From Cannabis sativa (lineage: Eukaryota; Streptophyta; Magnoliopsida; Rosales; Cannabaceae): 64,000 nt of DNA. Made by a program: the position numbers and the translations under genes. The stretch covers positions 52,772,406 through 52,836,405 of the forward strand of contig NC_083603.1 in NCBI RefSeq assembly GCF_029168945.1, given 5' to 3'. The notes beneath the pieces are model-generated. The model had not been told where the DNA came from. It made no database searches and saw nothing but the letters and a program-made list of their open reading frames with translations. The first letter of the stretch is position 1; each line of letters opens with the position of its first letter. Below, one piece after another: positions 36,139 to 49,007 of the stretch.

Positions 36139-39100
36139 TTTAGGATTAGCTTTGGATTAAGTTAGTTAAGGATAGTTTTGTTTGTTACAACTTGTCATTA
36201 CAGCTTTACCTTTCTGTTACAGCATTGGTTAGGCTTAACTAATGACTTCTTGATTGTATCGAGCTATATAAGCTCTCTTTTCCATTGTAAAATTAGTTCA
36301 GTATAATAAAATACCAAATGCTCTGATTATTCCTCTGTTTTCTCTCTATTCTTTCTCATATGGTATCAGAAGAACTCCGACCCACAGCTTCCATGGCCAG
36401 GCCAACTACTCGATCCTAGGATGGCACTACACCATCGATGATCGATAATCCCGCAGCAGAGGTCAACTCCGACCCTATCCCTACTCCTCCTTCCTTAGCA
36501 GTCCCTCGTCGAATTCCTCCAATACGAGTTCAATCTCGGAATGCAGATCAAGGTTTTCACGACAATTCCACCATTGTTGAAGACAACTCAACCCAGAAAC
36601 TCCACTCTCGATCGGTTGTTGATGATCATTCCAGCTCGTTCTTCCTCAGCACTAGCGACCATCCTGATCTGGTTCTTGTGACTACTATCCTCAATGGAAC
36701 CAACTATTAGCCATGGAAACGAGGAATTACAATGGCATTGACAGCCAAGAACAAGATCGCGTTCATTAACGGATCTCTCCCTCGTCCTGAACCTGGTAAT
36801 ACCAATCTCAACTCTTGGTTAAGGTGCAATAATATGGTAATGTCTTGGTTGATTAATTCTGTTTCATCTGAGATCGCACGAAGTATAATGTACTTTGATT
36901 TAGCTACTGAAATGTGGAACGATCTTGCTGAGCGTTTTAATGAAGGCAATGGCCCTCGAATATTTCAATTACAAACACAGCTCACTCGGCTTCAGTAGGG
37001 TGATTGTTTTGTTTCTACCTATTTCACAAAGATGAAATCCCTATGGGATGAGTTGAAAGAATTTCAACCTATAACCACTTGCACTTGTGGTGCAATGAAA
37101 GTTTTCTTGGATTATTACAACCAAAATCAAGTGCTTCAATTCTTAAATGGTTTATATGAATCCTATGCTTCGGTTCGTGCTCAAATCTTGCTTAACGAAC
37201 CTATCCCCAATCTATCCCGAGTGTTTCCAATGATCGTTCAAGAAGAACGTCAAAGATTGCTGGGAACCTTTGATTTAATTCCTTTGGCTGCTACATCTAG
37301 TTCCACCAATCCCCTAAGAGCCAAGAAACCTAGACCATCTTACTCAAATTGTGGGAAACCCGGTCATCTAGTTGACAAGTGCTATTTCCTCCATGGATTT
37401 CCTCCTGGTTATAGGGACAAATAGAAGCAAGAAAAGGGCAAAGCCAAGACCAATGTTGCAGCTACAAACACCCAGAAACCCGACATTGAGAGTAGCTCTG
37501 TTCATGTTGATCTCTCATCTCAATGCCAACACTTAATATCCCTGTTAAGCCAACAACTCAGCAACACAACAAATGCAGAACCTGCTGCAATGACACCTGT
37601 TGCATCAAATTTGGCAGGTAAAACCTTAACCTCAACTTCTTGGGTTGTGGATAGTGGTGCTACCCACCACATGTGTTGCAATCTCAATTTTTTTCATCTT
37701 TTTCTAACATACCATTTCCAAAATATGTCTCCTTGCCAAATGGACAACATCTTCCTGTCCAAAACATTGGTACTGTCAAGATAAATTCGAAATCATACTG
37801 CAGAATGTACTTTATGTACCATGGTTTAAGCTTAATCTTTTTTCTATAACAGATTACATGCTTAATACCCTTAATTCAGTCTTGTTTCATCAAAATTATT
37901 ATGTTATTCAGGATCCTACTCTGAATGTGGTGATTGGGACAGTTGAAAAGTATGGAAAATTGTTCTTGCTTCACCAAGACACCCTTACTACAGCAGCTGT
38001 TGCTACTACTGTTTCTTTGTCTTTGAATAAAAGCAATGTAAGCCAATGGTATAATCGCCTTGGACATCCATCGATGTGTATTTCAAGTTTTTTCAATAAA
38101 GAACACAACATTTCACATCCTAATTCCAATTTACATTGTCACATTTGTCACTTGGCTAAGCAAAAACGATCGCCATTTATTTCTAACCACAATTTTTCCA
38201 AAGACATATTTGATTTGGTTCATATGGACATTTGGGATCCTTTTCACATAACTAGTGTAGAAGGTTATAAATATTTTCTCACCATAGTTGATGATAAATC
38301 AAGGTTCACTTGGATCTACGTGCTTAATAACAAATCGAATGTCCAAAACATAATCCCCAATTTCTTTAATATGATTTTTACTCAATTCTCAATGTCTATT
38401 AAAGCAATTCGATCAGAAAATGCAAAAGAATTGAACTTACAATCTTTCTTTGCCTCAAAAGGCATTATTAATTACCACTCTTGTGTGGAAAGACCACAAC
38501 AAAATTCAGTTGTGGAAAGAAAACATCAACATATACTCAATATAGCCCGAGCACTAGGTTTCCAATCCAACTTACCCTTGGTTTATTGGTCTTATCTAGT
38601 TCAAACGGCTACATATCTAATGAATAGAACACCTTCCAAATTTTAAAGGTTTAACCTCATATCAAATTCTACATGGTACAGCTCCCAAATATGATCACCT
38701 AAGAAGTTTTGGGTGTTTAGCCTATGGCTCCACCCTTATTTCCAAAAGATACAAATTCACACCTAGGAGTAGGGCCTCTATTTTTATTAGTTACCCTCAC
38801 GATATGAAAACCTATATACTTCTTGACATTGAAACCAAACAAGTTTATATTTCAAGAGATGTTGTCTTCCATGAAAATATTTTTCCTTTATTTTCACCAA
38901 CATCTCCATCTGAAGTGAAAAACCTGTTTGATGACATTGTCCTTCTTACATTCAAACCCATACATCAACAGGTTCATACAATTAAACCTGTAAATGAGTC
39001 ATCCAACTTATCTGGTTTCACACCAGCAACTGACTCCTCCAATTTATCTGGTTTCACACCAGATTCATCTACTCATCATACACAACTTCAACCACTCCAA

Positions 39101-41340
39101 AGTGGCTCTGACATACTGATTTCCACACCAGAAATCAACCCAAATCAATTTTCAGATACTGGTAGCATATCAGCACCAGTACCTACACCCAATTCTCAAT
39201 CTAAAAATGCAGCTTCTACTCCTGTAGCCATTTCCAAAAATCTCTTGAACACTGGCAGCACACCAGCACCAGTAACTCACATTTCTTCTCAACCACCAAC
39301 TACAGCTTCCACATCCGAAGCTACTATAGCAAGTTGTCAACAACAGGCCGCCATAACAGCAGCCCCAACACCATTAAAAACTACCAAAACTTGTAGAACT
39401 TTGCACAAACCTAAGCATCTCAAAGATTACATTTGTCATGCTTCATATATAGCACACCCAATTGAGCACTTCCTTTCATATATCAAGTTACATCCTTAAT
39501 TTTGAGCAGTTGTTCTTGCAGCATACTCTGAAATTGAACCAAAAAGCTATGCTGAAGCAGCTCAATTTCGACATTGGTTGCTTGCCATGGATAAAGAAAT
39601 AACCGCTCTTGAAAAAAAAAAATACTTAGGTCATTACCAAGCTACCACCTGGACATAAAGCCGTTGGTTGCAAATGGGTATACAAAGTTAAATACAACGA
39701 AAGTGGGGCTATTGAAAGATTTAAAGCTCGTCTAGTCGCCAAAGGCTACACTCAATGACATGGCATTGACTATTCCCAAACTTATGCTCCCGTAGCTAAG
39801 TTCAACACCCTCAAAATCTTTCTAGCACTAGCAGCCATGAACAATCGGAATGTACATCAATTGGACATCAACAATGCATTTCTTCATGGGGATCTCCATG
39901 AAGAAGTATACATGAAAATCCCTCCGGGATATAAAGCACCTCCAAACTCGGTGTGCAAACTTAACAAAAGCATTTATGGCCTCAAGCAAGCCTCAAGACA
40001 ATGGTTTAGCAAACTTAGTCAAACTCTTATTTCGGATGGCTTTATTCAATCTCTTTCGGACAATTCCTTGTTCATTAAAAGGACAAACAACATATTCTTG
40101 GCCATTCTTATCTATGTGGATGACATAGTTGTTGCAAGCAACAATGACCATGCAATATCACACTTCAAAACATACCTCCATGACGAATTCAAACTTAAAG
40201 ATCTTGGCACCATTCGTTTCTTCCTTGGTCTTGAAGTTGGTCGCACAAAGAAAGGAATTTCGGTCTCTCAAAGGCCTTTTACACTTCAATTACTAAAAGA
40301 AACAGGCTACATAAGTGCTAAACCTGTGTCTACTCCCATGGAAACAAACCTAAAATTAAGTAAAGATACAGGGAATCTTCTCCCCGATCCCACAGCCTAT
40401 AGAAGTCTTATTGGCAAACTAATATACTTGACAATTACAAGGCCCGATATCTCCTATGATGTCAACCATCTAAGTCAGTTTTTAACTTGTCCACGGGTTC
40501 CACATCTTCATGCTGCAAATCGTATCTTGCAGTACTTAAAATCAACCCTGGGACAAGGCCTTTATTTCCCTTCTAACACAACAGCCACTATCTTAGCTTA
40601 TGCTGAAACAAGTCTTTCCCCATCAAATGTTCAAGTATCCTTCTTTTTCGGATGATGATTGAGGGGCTTGTCAAGACACAAGGCGATCCATTTCTGGTTA
40701 TTGCCTCTTCCTTGGTAGCTCCCTTGTGTCATGGAAATCAAAAAAACAATAAACTGTTTCCCGCTCTTCTGCTGAAGCAGAATATAGGGCAATGGCTAAT
40801 GCCACCTCTGAACTCACTTGGATCCTTGCTCTCCTCAAAGATTTTGGCGTCAACTCCGCTACTCCAGCACTGCTTTATTGTGACAACACCACTGCCATTC
40901 ACATTAGTGAAAATCCAGTCTACCACGAACGCACAAAGCATGTGGAAATTGACTGCCACTTAATCCGAGAGAAGGCCCAACAAGGCTCGATCAAGTTACT
41001 TCATGTCTCCTCACAAAACAACCTTGCTGACATATTCACCAAAGGGCTCTTACCTACTCACTTCTCCAACCTTGTATCCAAGACGGGCTTAATTAACAAC
41101 TACACTCCATCTTGAGGGGGGCTTTTAGGATTAGCTTTGGATTAAGTTAGTTAAGGATAGTTTTGTTTGTTACAACTTGTCATTATAGCTGTACATTTCT
41201 GTTACAGTATTGGTTAGGTTTAACTAACCACTTCTGTATCGAGCTATATAAGCTCTCTTTTCCATTGTAAAATTAGTTCAGTATAATAAAATACCAAATG
41301 CTCTGATTTTTCCTCTGTTTTCTTTCTATCCTTTCTCATA
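36139..41340 (+). mobile_element. Copia element with short (about 220 bp) LTRs
   Basis: The LTRs at 36139-36360 and 41124-41340 begin TTTAGGATTAGC and end CTTTCTCATA. A PBS-like TGGTATCAGAAG follows the first, and a polypurine tract CTTGAGGGGGG precedes the second. The flanks (AAATT or CAAAT at the left, CAATT at the right) are an imperfect duplication. Both LTRs share GAGCTATATAAGCTC, a TATA box within a palindrome, and AATAAAATACC. The LTRs differ at about a dozen positions, so this is an old copy. The structure suggests the Ale/Retrofit branch of Copia. Confidence 0.88.
36438..41115 (+). pseudogene. Copia gag-pol polyprotein, broken
   Basis: One frame carries gag (TTILNGTNY, MALTAKNKIAFINGS), a CCHC-like knuckle (SNCGKPGHLVDKC) and protease (WVVDSGATHHMC) from 36438 to about 37780. 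It is cut by three TAG stops at 36708, 36996 and 37422. Frame changes follow. The GAG-pre-integrase and integrase region (MDIWDPF, ERKHQHIL) lies at 37858-38646, a proline/serine-rich linker at 38804-39499, RT at 39640-40655 (FLHGDLHEEVYM, YVDDIVVA), and RNase H at 40792-41115 (YCDNTTAIHI). The second catalytic aspartate of integrase appears as glutamate (RSENAKE). A TGA at about 39755 sits where CGA is expected. It is dead by many criteria. Confidence 0.9.
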
Positions 41341-41710
41341 CAATTGAAGTTAATAAAGATCTGTACATATTACAACGAAAATGTTCAGGGGTAGATTAAG
41401 GTGCTAAATACCACAAAATGTAGCATATCGTTATTGGTGTATTTCAATATCAATTTTCATATCACATTTATATGATATTGAGTGTCTTCAAGTACTACTC
41501 TCACATAATAATAATAGTACAAAAAATTATTTACTAAAAAAAAATAGTACAAAAGTTATTCATAAAAATAAAATAAAAAAACCAGAACAAAAAAATATTT
41601 CCAACCAATTATTAAGTATGATATCTATGACATTGAATATTTTGAGGTGTCAATAATAAATACAAAAAATCATTTATTAAAAATTAAAATATATAAAACA
41701 TAAATGATAA
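41341..41710. repeat. irregular tandem array, right part
   Basis: Continuation of the array at 34568-36138 beyond the Copia insertion. The unit start AATGTAGCATATCGTTATTGG lies at about 41417, and a further degenerate unit follows from about 41590. Confidence 0.7.
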
Positions 41711-42099
41711 AAACAAAAAGATAAAAACAAGTCTTTCATTTTGTTTTTATTTTGAACATCCATCCTTATTGTAGATGTTATAGATGTATATATTTGTCTA
41801 CTCTTCATTATTATTTGGTTGTTATTTTTATACTATTTATTAGTTTTTTTTTTCAAAAAAATAAATTTATTTTTATTGTTTAGATTGAAATATAATTTGG
41901 TGTATTCAATTCTTTAAAAAGTAAAAGTTTCTTTTGTTCTATTTTAAATCGAATACAAAATTTAATTTGCATAATATACATTAAAATTTATTTATAATTT
42001 TCTTTTAAAATAAATTTAATTTTCACATGGAAAAATTAATTTTCAAAACTAATAAAATTATAGACTTTTTTTTTTAAATAAATTATAAATTATTTTTTC

Positions 42100-43377
42100 G
42101 GCATGAGCAACCCCACTATGTATATAAATATACATAACTGTCGGTGGAATAATTGCTCACATGCCTAAATTACATTTAGTTAGAGACAAAAAAAAAAAAG
42201 AGGATTAGATGGATCACTGTATGGCTTAAAGAGAAACATAAAATATAAATTGTTATGCGATCTTATCCTTGTACTATCCTCGTTCCCTTGTTTCCACATC
42301 TTAATATAATACACACATTTCAAATTTTGAGATATTTTGATATTCCAAACCAATTATGGCCTTTGTTGATGAGTAAAAAAAAAAGGGAAATAGAAAAGAT
42401 TGTGTAAATAAATAAAATAATGACAGTAGAAGGAGCAAATTAGTAAATAGATGTATAGATGAATAAAAATATACATGAATAATAGCCGCACAAAACCTGA
42501 GACGAATGTATACCTGTGTTTAGGTGTGAATGCATAAAGGTAAAAGCAGCTGCCACTTGATTTCTTTACGAAGATAGGGTTCACCTCAAAGAGGCACGAT
42601 ACGCTACCCCTATAAATACACTCACCAAAGCTATCAGCTAGGAGGACACACAGAGAGAAGTAAAGAGGAGAAAGAAGGTGTTCAGTCCCATCACGCTTGT
42701 CTTATCAATCTTCAAACAAATTTTCCCTTTGCTTTCTATTCCCTTTGCTGTAGAGGCTGTTTGTAAGCGTCGAAGCATAAACAGCATGCTTGCATACAAA
42801 CTCTCTTAATCTCTCACTTCAAACCTTTCAGAAAAGATAAACTCCAAAAGAAGAGTGTGTTTATATGCACGCTCTTTGTTTACCTTCTTCTTTTCCTTTC
42901 TAATTTATCTTATTTCTCTCTACACAAAAACAGTTTGCGTTGATACTGTTTCTATCTCACTAAAAATACCCATTTACACACAGTTGAGACCATTAATCTG
43001 TAAATCTCCATTTTATTAATAAAACCTAATATAGCTTAAATGCTACCGTAGACGTAGGCAAATGATTTTCTGCCGAACTACTTAAATTTCTGTGTTACAT
43101 ATTCTATACATATATTTATAATTATATGCGCATTTAGCAATATATACATATAATTTCTGCTTATAATATATATATTATGCTATAATTACGTTCATTTACA
43201 TATATATATATATTATGCTATAATTACGTTCATTTACATACATATTATGCTATAATTACGTTTATTTACAATATTTATATTAAGTTTATAATTATTTATT
43301 ACGCATTATATTATAAGCTTTGACTTATTTATTTATCATATATTTATAATTAAATGTTTAGCTAGAACCCCTAAACA
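42100..43377 (+). repeat. 5' LTR of the second Tat element (left edge unresolved)
   Basis: The right edge is set by the primer-binding site that follows. A consensus TATA box CCCCTATAAATACAC lies at about 42611, followed by a purine-rich transcript-start region. Near 43170-43275 there are three tandem copies of a unit of about 37 bases around TTATGCTATAATTACGTT. The left edge cannot be fixed because the 3' LTR is outside the window. A GGCATGAGCAA...TTGCTCACATGCC inverted repeat at 42100-42166 may lie at or near it. The stretch 41711-42100 is AT-rich with no gene. Confidence 0.5.
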
Positions 43378-43380
43378 TTT

Positions 43381-43400
43381 TGGCGACTCTGCTGGGGAGC
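43381..43400 (+). other. primer-binding site of the Tat element
   Basis: TGGCGACTCTGCTGGGGA directly follows the LTR end (CTAAACATTT). The leading TGG pairs with the CCA end of a tRNA. This form of site is widespread among plant Tat/Ogre-type elements. I do not assign the tRNA. Confidence 0.75.
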
Positions 43401-43554
43401 GTTTTCTTTAAATAGTTCATATATAATTATATATATCAATAAATATACTTATATATATCAATAAATATACTTATATATATATATACTAAGGAAAACGCTC
43501 AATTCGTTCACTTGAAAAAAAAAAAAGGAATTTTGTTCTCTCATCTAAATCCAA

Positions 43555-46500
43555 ATGTCTGTCTCCGATACTCGAGAGCCGGACAGTCGGATCCGAACAG
43601 ATACCTTGCGAAATGATAACAACAACAATAACAATAACAACAATACTAATCCGACGAACACAGATGAGGTTGTGTTAGCCAGATTGGAAAAGCTCCAAAA
43701 AGCCCAAGACGGCATGATGCAGCTACTGAGTTCGCTTCTACCACAGACACCCCAAGAAGCATCTGTTGAAAGGAGCGGCTTACCTGAGGAACGTGCAATA
43801 AATGAATCTTTGATAAGGCAAGTACATACTGTTGACCTATGAACTCCGGCAACACATGATAATGTTCGAGGAATCAGAACTTCTGAGATTGTTGAAAGGG
43901 TTGGTGAAGAGGCTCGGTCCTCCTCTGAGTTCGTCACAAAAGACGAATTGATTGGTCTCCTTAAAACTGAAAGGGGTAAATCGTCATCATCGGTAACTTC
44001 CATCGAATTTCATCCACCCTACCCTGTGGAAGTGGCGGTCAAACCTTACCCCCGCGGTTACATGAGTCCGGTATTTCGAAAATACAATGGGAAATTTGGC
44101 AATGCCAAAGAACATATCATTCAATTCATAGATGATTTGGGTATTTATGCCCATGATTTTGAATTAAGAATTCGAGAATTTTCAAAGTCTCTCACTGATC
44201 GAGCATACTCTTGGTACGCAAGTTTGCCATCAGGGAGTATAAGGAGTTGGGACGACATGGTCTCTCAATTTTGTGCAAAGTTCTTTATGATTGAAGATAA
44301 ATGGAGCATAGCTGACTTATCAGGAGAAAGACAAAACTTTGGTGAAAGACTCGTTAATTACGTTCAAAAGTTTAGGGAAAAAGCTCTTGATTGTGCTGAA
44401 ACCATGGCTGAAAAGGATCTGGTGAAGATGTGTATCAAAGGCATATTGGATGAATATCGATTACACATTGAAAACCATGCCATATACAATTTTGCAGAGC
44501 TTATAGCTAAATCAAGAAATACGGAAGCCACTGTTTTCCGTTTGACCAAGCCGTCCAACCAAAACGACCAAACACATCGGCCATGGAAAAGTTCATAACG
44601 TGGTGTTGACATAGCACTAGCTCAAGACAGACAAATTTTCGAAGCCCATAAAAAAGGAAAACGAAGTGATAAACCAGCCGAATTTCCTTGTGACAAAGAC
44701 AGAGTTTGTAGCTTGTTAGAAGCATGGATTCGGGATGGAGAAGTAGTGTTACCATTTGTCACAAAATTACCCACTCCAGAAGAAAAGCAACATGATCTCT
44801 ATTGTCATTTCCATCGAAGAATTAATCATCCAACAATGAGGTGTTACACGCTAAGGAAGATTTTTCATGAGCGACTAGAGAAAGGAGAGATTATTTTGGA
44901 TCAAAACGAGGTGGAGCAAATGCCGTTTCCCCAACATCAAAATGGAGGAGCCGCTATGACATGCACAGAAGAGTTTCCCCTCATTTCAATAGGGATATCA
45001 CGGAGCATACGTATCGAGGAAATTATAGAAGAATAAGAACAACCAAGAGAAAACAGCATGGTAGAACCATTGTTAAAAACTAAATTATTTCGTAATTTCT
45101 TCGATTCCTTAAAATTTGGCCAAGATGCAAGGACTGAGGCTACAGAAAATTTGCTTAAAATTTCCCAACAACATGGCCCTTCTTATTATATGGTAGGGCG
45201 CCCAATGCATAATATTGCTAAAAAATCTGAAGGAGCGATTGTCTTTACCGATGCTGACATACAAACTTCTCCGTTCCTTCACAACCGACCATTATATGTC
45301 GAGGCAAAAATCAATGGCTTAAAAGTGAAACGTGCTTTAGTAGATAACGGAGCTTCGGTAAATCTCATGCCAATTGGAGTGTATTCTGCTATGAAAGAGG
45401 TCAAAGGGGGATTGATCCCACAACCGATTACACTCACTGGATTTGTTGCCAAGTCTATAAAAACTATGGGGTATGTGACTGTTGAGCTAGAGGTTGGACC
45501 AATTAGAGGACCCACTCGATTCCATGTGATAGAAGCAGACACTTCATACCATCTCTTATTGGGACGACAGTGGATTCATACACATCATTGTGTGCCATCG
45601 ACGTTGCATCAATGTGTCAAGGCACACATCCGGGGAAAAGATGTTCATATCACGGCTACCAAAGCACCGTTTGCTAGAGAAGAAGCTCACATGGCGGAAG
45701 CAATGTTCTTTGATGAGCTTTTAGAAAATAACATGGAAATGGTCACAAGGCCACGTGCGGTGCGCTTACCCAAATGGGAAGAATACGCAGTAACAAATAA
45801 TCCTCCAATTGCCAAGCCCAAAAGAGAAAAGAAGGTTCAGAAGGTCACATTGCCTAATGCGAAAAGAGCATATCGTTTATGACGGTATGCGGGGTCGGCT
45901 ATCATGCTTGGCCCCACCATTGCCATGGCTGAGGAGGTTGAGAATAACTTTGCTCTACCCCATCCACAAGTTGATAGTCTGTTAAAAGATGTGGGATCAC
46001 TTGAGCTACCAGAAGAGCCAAAACCCGCGTCTAACAAATTGGAAGAAATTAATTTATCAGAAAATCCCGAAGAGAAAAAACCTGTGTTCATTTCTGCCGA
46101 CTTACCTGTAGCTATACGAGCTGAGTTGATGGAGCTATTATACAAATATCGAAATGTGTTTGCTTGGACATACGAAGATATGCCTGGGCTAGATCCTAAA
46201 CTAGTCACTCACAAATTGAGCACGCTACAGGAAGCAAAACCAGTAGAGCAAACCTCAAGGAATTACAGGCCAGAGGTACAACTTCAAATCAAGGCAGAAA
46301 TTGAAAAATTACTAAAAGCAAGATTTATTCGTACATGCAAGCATCCGATATGGTTGGCTAACATAGTTCCAGTAAAGAAAAAGAATGGGAAAATAAGAAT
46401 CTGTGTTTATTATCGAGATCTTAATAAAGCTTGTCCAAAGGACGACTTTCCATTGCCAAATCTTGATACTTTAATTGATGCAACATCAAATTGTGAGATG

Positions 46501-47103
46501 TTTTCTTTCATGGATGGGTTTAGCGGATATAATCAAATTCAGATGTCTCCAGAAGATGCAGAGAAAGCGGCGTTTCGAACCCCGTTCGGAAACTTCTACT
46601 ACACTGTCATGCCATTTGGTTTGAAAAACGCTGGGGCCACCTATCAAAGAGCAATGACGGCAATATTCCATGATATGATACATGAGAACGTAGAAGTGTA
46701 TGTTGATGATATCGTCGTCAAATCCCAAAATAAATTTAATCACATTCGCGATCTCGAGAGAGCATTCCAAAGGTGTGAAAGATACAAACTTAAAATGAAT
46801 CCTCTTAAATGTACCTTTGGTGTGAGCGCAGGAAAATTCTTAGGGTTTGTTGTTCACAAAAAGGGTATAAGCATAGATGAAGACAAAACTAAAGCTATAT
46901 TAGCCATGGGAGCACCACGCAAGAAAAGAACTAAAAAGCTTCCTTGGAAAAGTATCATACTTACGACGTTTTATACCAGCTTTGGCGGAACTCACAAATC
47001 CACTACAGGCCATAATGCGGAAGGGTGTATCATTTTATTGGGGAGAAAGACAACAAAATTCATTTGACAGGATTAAAAGTGTGTTGTCTTCTCCTCAGGT
47101 TAT
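43555..47103 (+). pseudogene. Tat gag-protease-RT, upstream half
   Basis: One reading frame runs from ATG 43555 to about 46915, broken only by stops at 43840 (TGA), 44596 (TAA), 45034 (TAA) and 45880 (TGA). An asparagine repeat of about nine residues and a coiled-coil-like stretch precede the gag core (YNGKFGNAKEHIIQF, SWYASLPSGSI). A zinc-knuckle-like segment follows (YCHFHRRINHPTMRC). The protease has VDNGASVNLMP at about 45340, and the fold ends LLLGRQW. RT (45904 on) has the palm motifs CVYYRDLN, FSGYNQI and YVDDIVVKS. A one-base frameshift near 46918 moves the thumb/connection (FLGKVSYLRRFIP) to another frame. Coding is cut at 47103 by the Copia insertion and resumes at 57305. Confidence 0.9.
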
Positions 47104-48993
47104 TGTTAGGTTTTATGCCCTAAATAAAACTCCATTTCAATGTAATCTATTTTATTCAACATCAATAAAGAAACAGAAGTATTTTTCATTCATTTGTGTA
47201 TGTTTTGGTTCACTTTATCAATTGCTTGTCTAATTGATTTATAAATTCATCTTAAACCCTTTTCACACACTTGATCATGTTTATTGTGCTGTCATCACAT
47301 TGGAAAGTAAACATGACTATGTGAATAAAGTTTCCTAGATTTATCAGACACAGGGTTTTACTGATATGATAATCTACAACAAGAGTTTACTTGTATTTGG
47401 AGAAATACTATGTTCTTTCCAGAACATTGGTTAAAGTAAAGCTCAGGTTGGATGCATGGAGTATGCATTGGAAGGGACCGATATTGAACTTTGATTTAGG
47501 TTTAATTAAACTTACCGTAAAATCTATTCAAGTCAATATCGCCAAGTTGATCCTAGATCAAATGATCTTAATCCTGTTATGATTAGGCTCAATCTTGAAA
47601 GGCTATTCGTGTTCTTTGATTTATTAGTTAAGCCTACTTTTAGGTCAGGGTGATACGTACATTTTGGGAACACGGTAGTGCAATTGAGTGGGAGCGCTAG
47701 CATAAACATGGAATCTATAGCTTCTATCTGGCAAATAGTAAGCAAAGGATGATTTCCTTCGAGCTTGACCAAACGAAAATAAATGGTGGAGATCTCATTT
47801 CACATAAGCTGAAATATCATTTATACGGGGTCAAGTGTTTTAAGGATAAAATACATAGTAGGGTGTTACGGTAATTTAATCCCTTTACTATGTAGATCAT
47901 TCATATAGAGGATCATTGATCAAATTAGGATTATAACAATGGATAACTAATGATGTGTCTATATGGTGGAACATATAGAGCATTCTATATACTGAGAGTG
48001 CAATTCTAAGTTCTATGCGTGGATTCAACGAAGAATTAATAAGTTAGTGAATTTTAGTGCTAAATTCTTGATCTACTTATTGGAAGCTCAGTTATATAGA
48101 CCCATGGTCTCCCCACTAGTTGAGATAATATTGTTTGTAAGACTCATGTAATTGGTTTTGATTAATCAATTATAATTCACGAATTAGACTATGTCTATTT
48201 GTGAAATTTTCACTAAGTAAGGTCGAAATTGTAAAGAAAGAGTTAATAGGGGCATACTTGTTAATTATGATACTTTGTATGGTTCAATTAATAAATATGA
48301 TAAATGACAATATTAGTTAATAATTATTTATAGTTATTAAATAGTTAGAATTGGCATTTAAATGATTGAATTAGGAAATTGGCATTTATGAGAAAATCAG
48401 ATACAAAAGGTGTTAAAATTGCAAAATTGCAAAAATCAAAGCCCAGTCCACCTAGCCAGGGCCGGCCACCTATTGTAGCTTTTTAAATTGATTTTTTCAT
48501 TATTTTAATGCCATATAATTCAAATCTAACCCTAGTGGAATGCTATAAATAGATAGTGAAGGCTTCAGGAAAATTACACTTTCTGAATCAGAAAAACCTG
48601 AGCCTCCACTCTCTTCTCTAGCCGCCACTCTCTCTCTCTATTCTTCCTTCATATTTCGAACCTCTCTTAGTGATTAGAGTAGTGCCCACACACATCAAGC
48701 AATACCTCAATCATAGTGAGGAAGATCGTGAAGAAAGATCATCAGCAAAGGAGATTCAGCATCAAGGATTCGGAGAAGAAGATCCAGGTTCAGATCTTGA
48801 TAATACTCTGCTACAGAAAGGAATCAAGGGTTAGAGATCTGAACGGAAGGAGTCATTATATTCCGCTGCACCCAATGTAAGGTTTCTTAAACTTTATATG
48901 TGTTTAATTTATCGTTTTAGAAAGTTCATATTTAGGATGTTAATAAACATACTTGTGAGTAGATCTAAGATCCTGGTAAAATAATATCCAACA
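47104..48993 (+). repeat. 5' LTR of nested Copia
   Basis: Begins TGTTAGGTTTTATGCCC and ends ATATCCAACA. A TATA box (GCTATAAATAGATAG, about 48541) is followed by a CT-rich leader (CTCTCTCTCTATTC). Confidence 0.95.
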
Positions 48994-48995
48994 AC

Positions 48996-49007
48996 TGGCC
49001 TCAGAGC
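48996..49007 (+). other. altered primer-binding site
   Basis: Reads TGGCCTCAGAGC against the usual TGGTATCAGAGC. Two central bases differ, which would weaken tRNA-Met priming. Confidence 0.8.
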
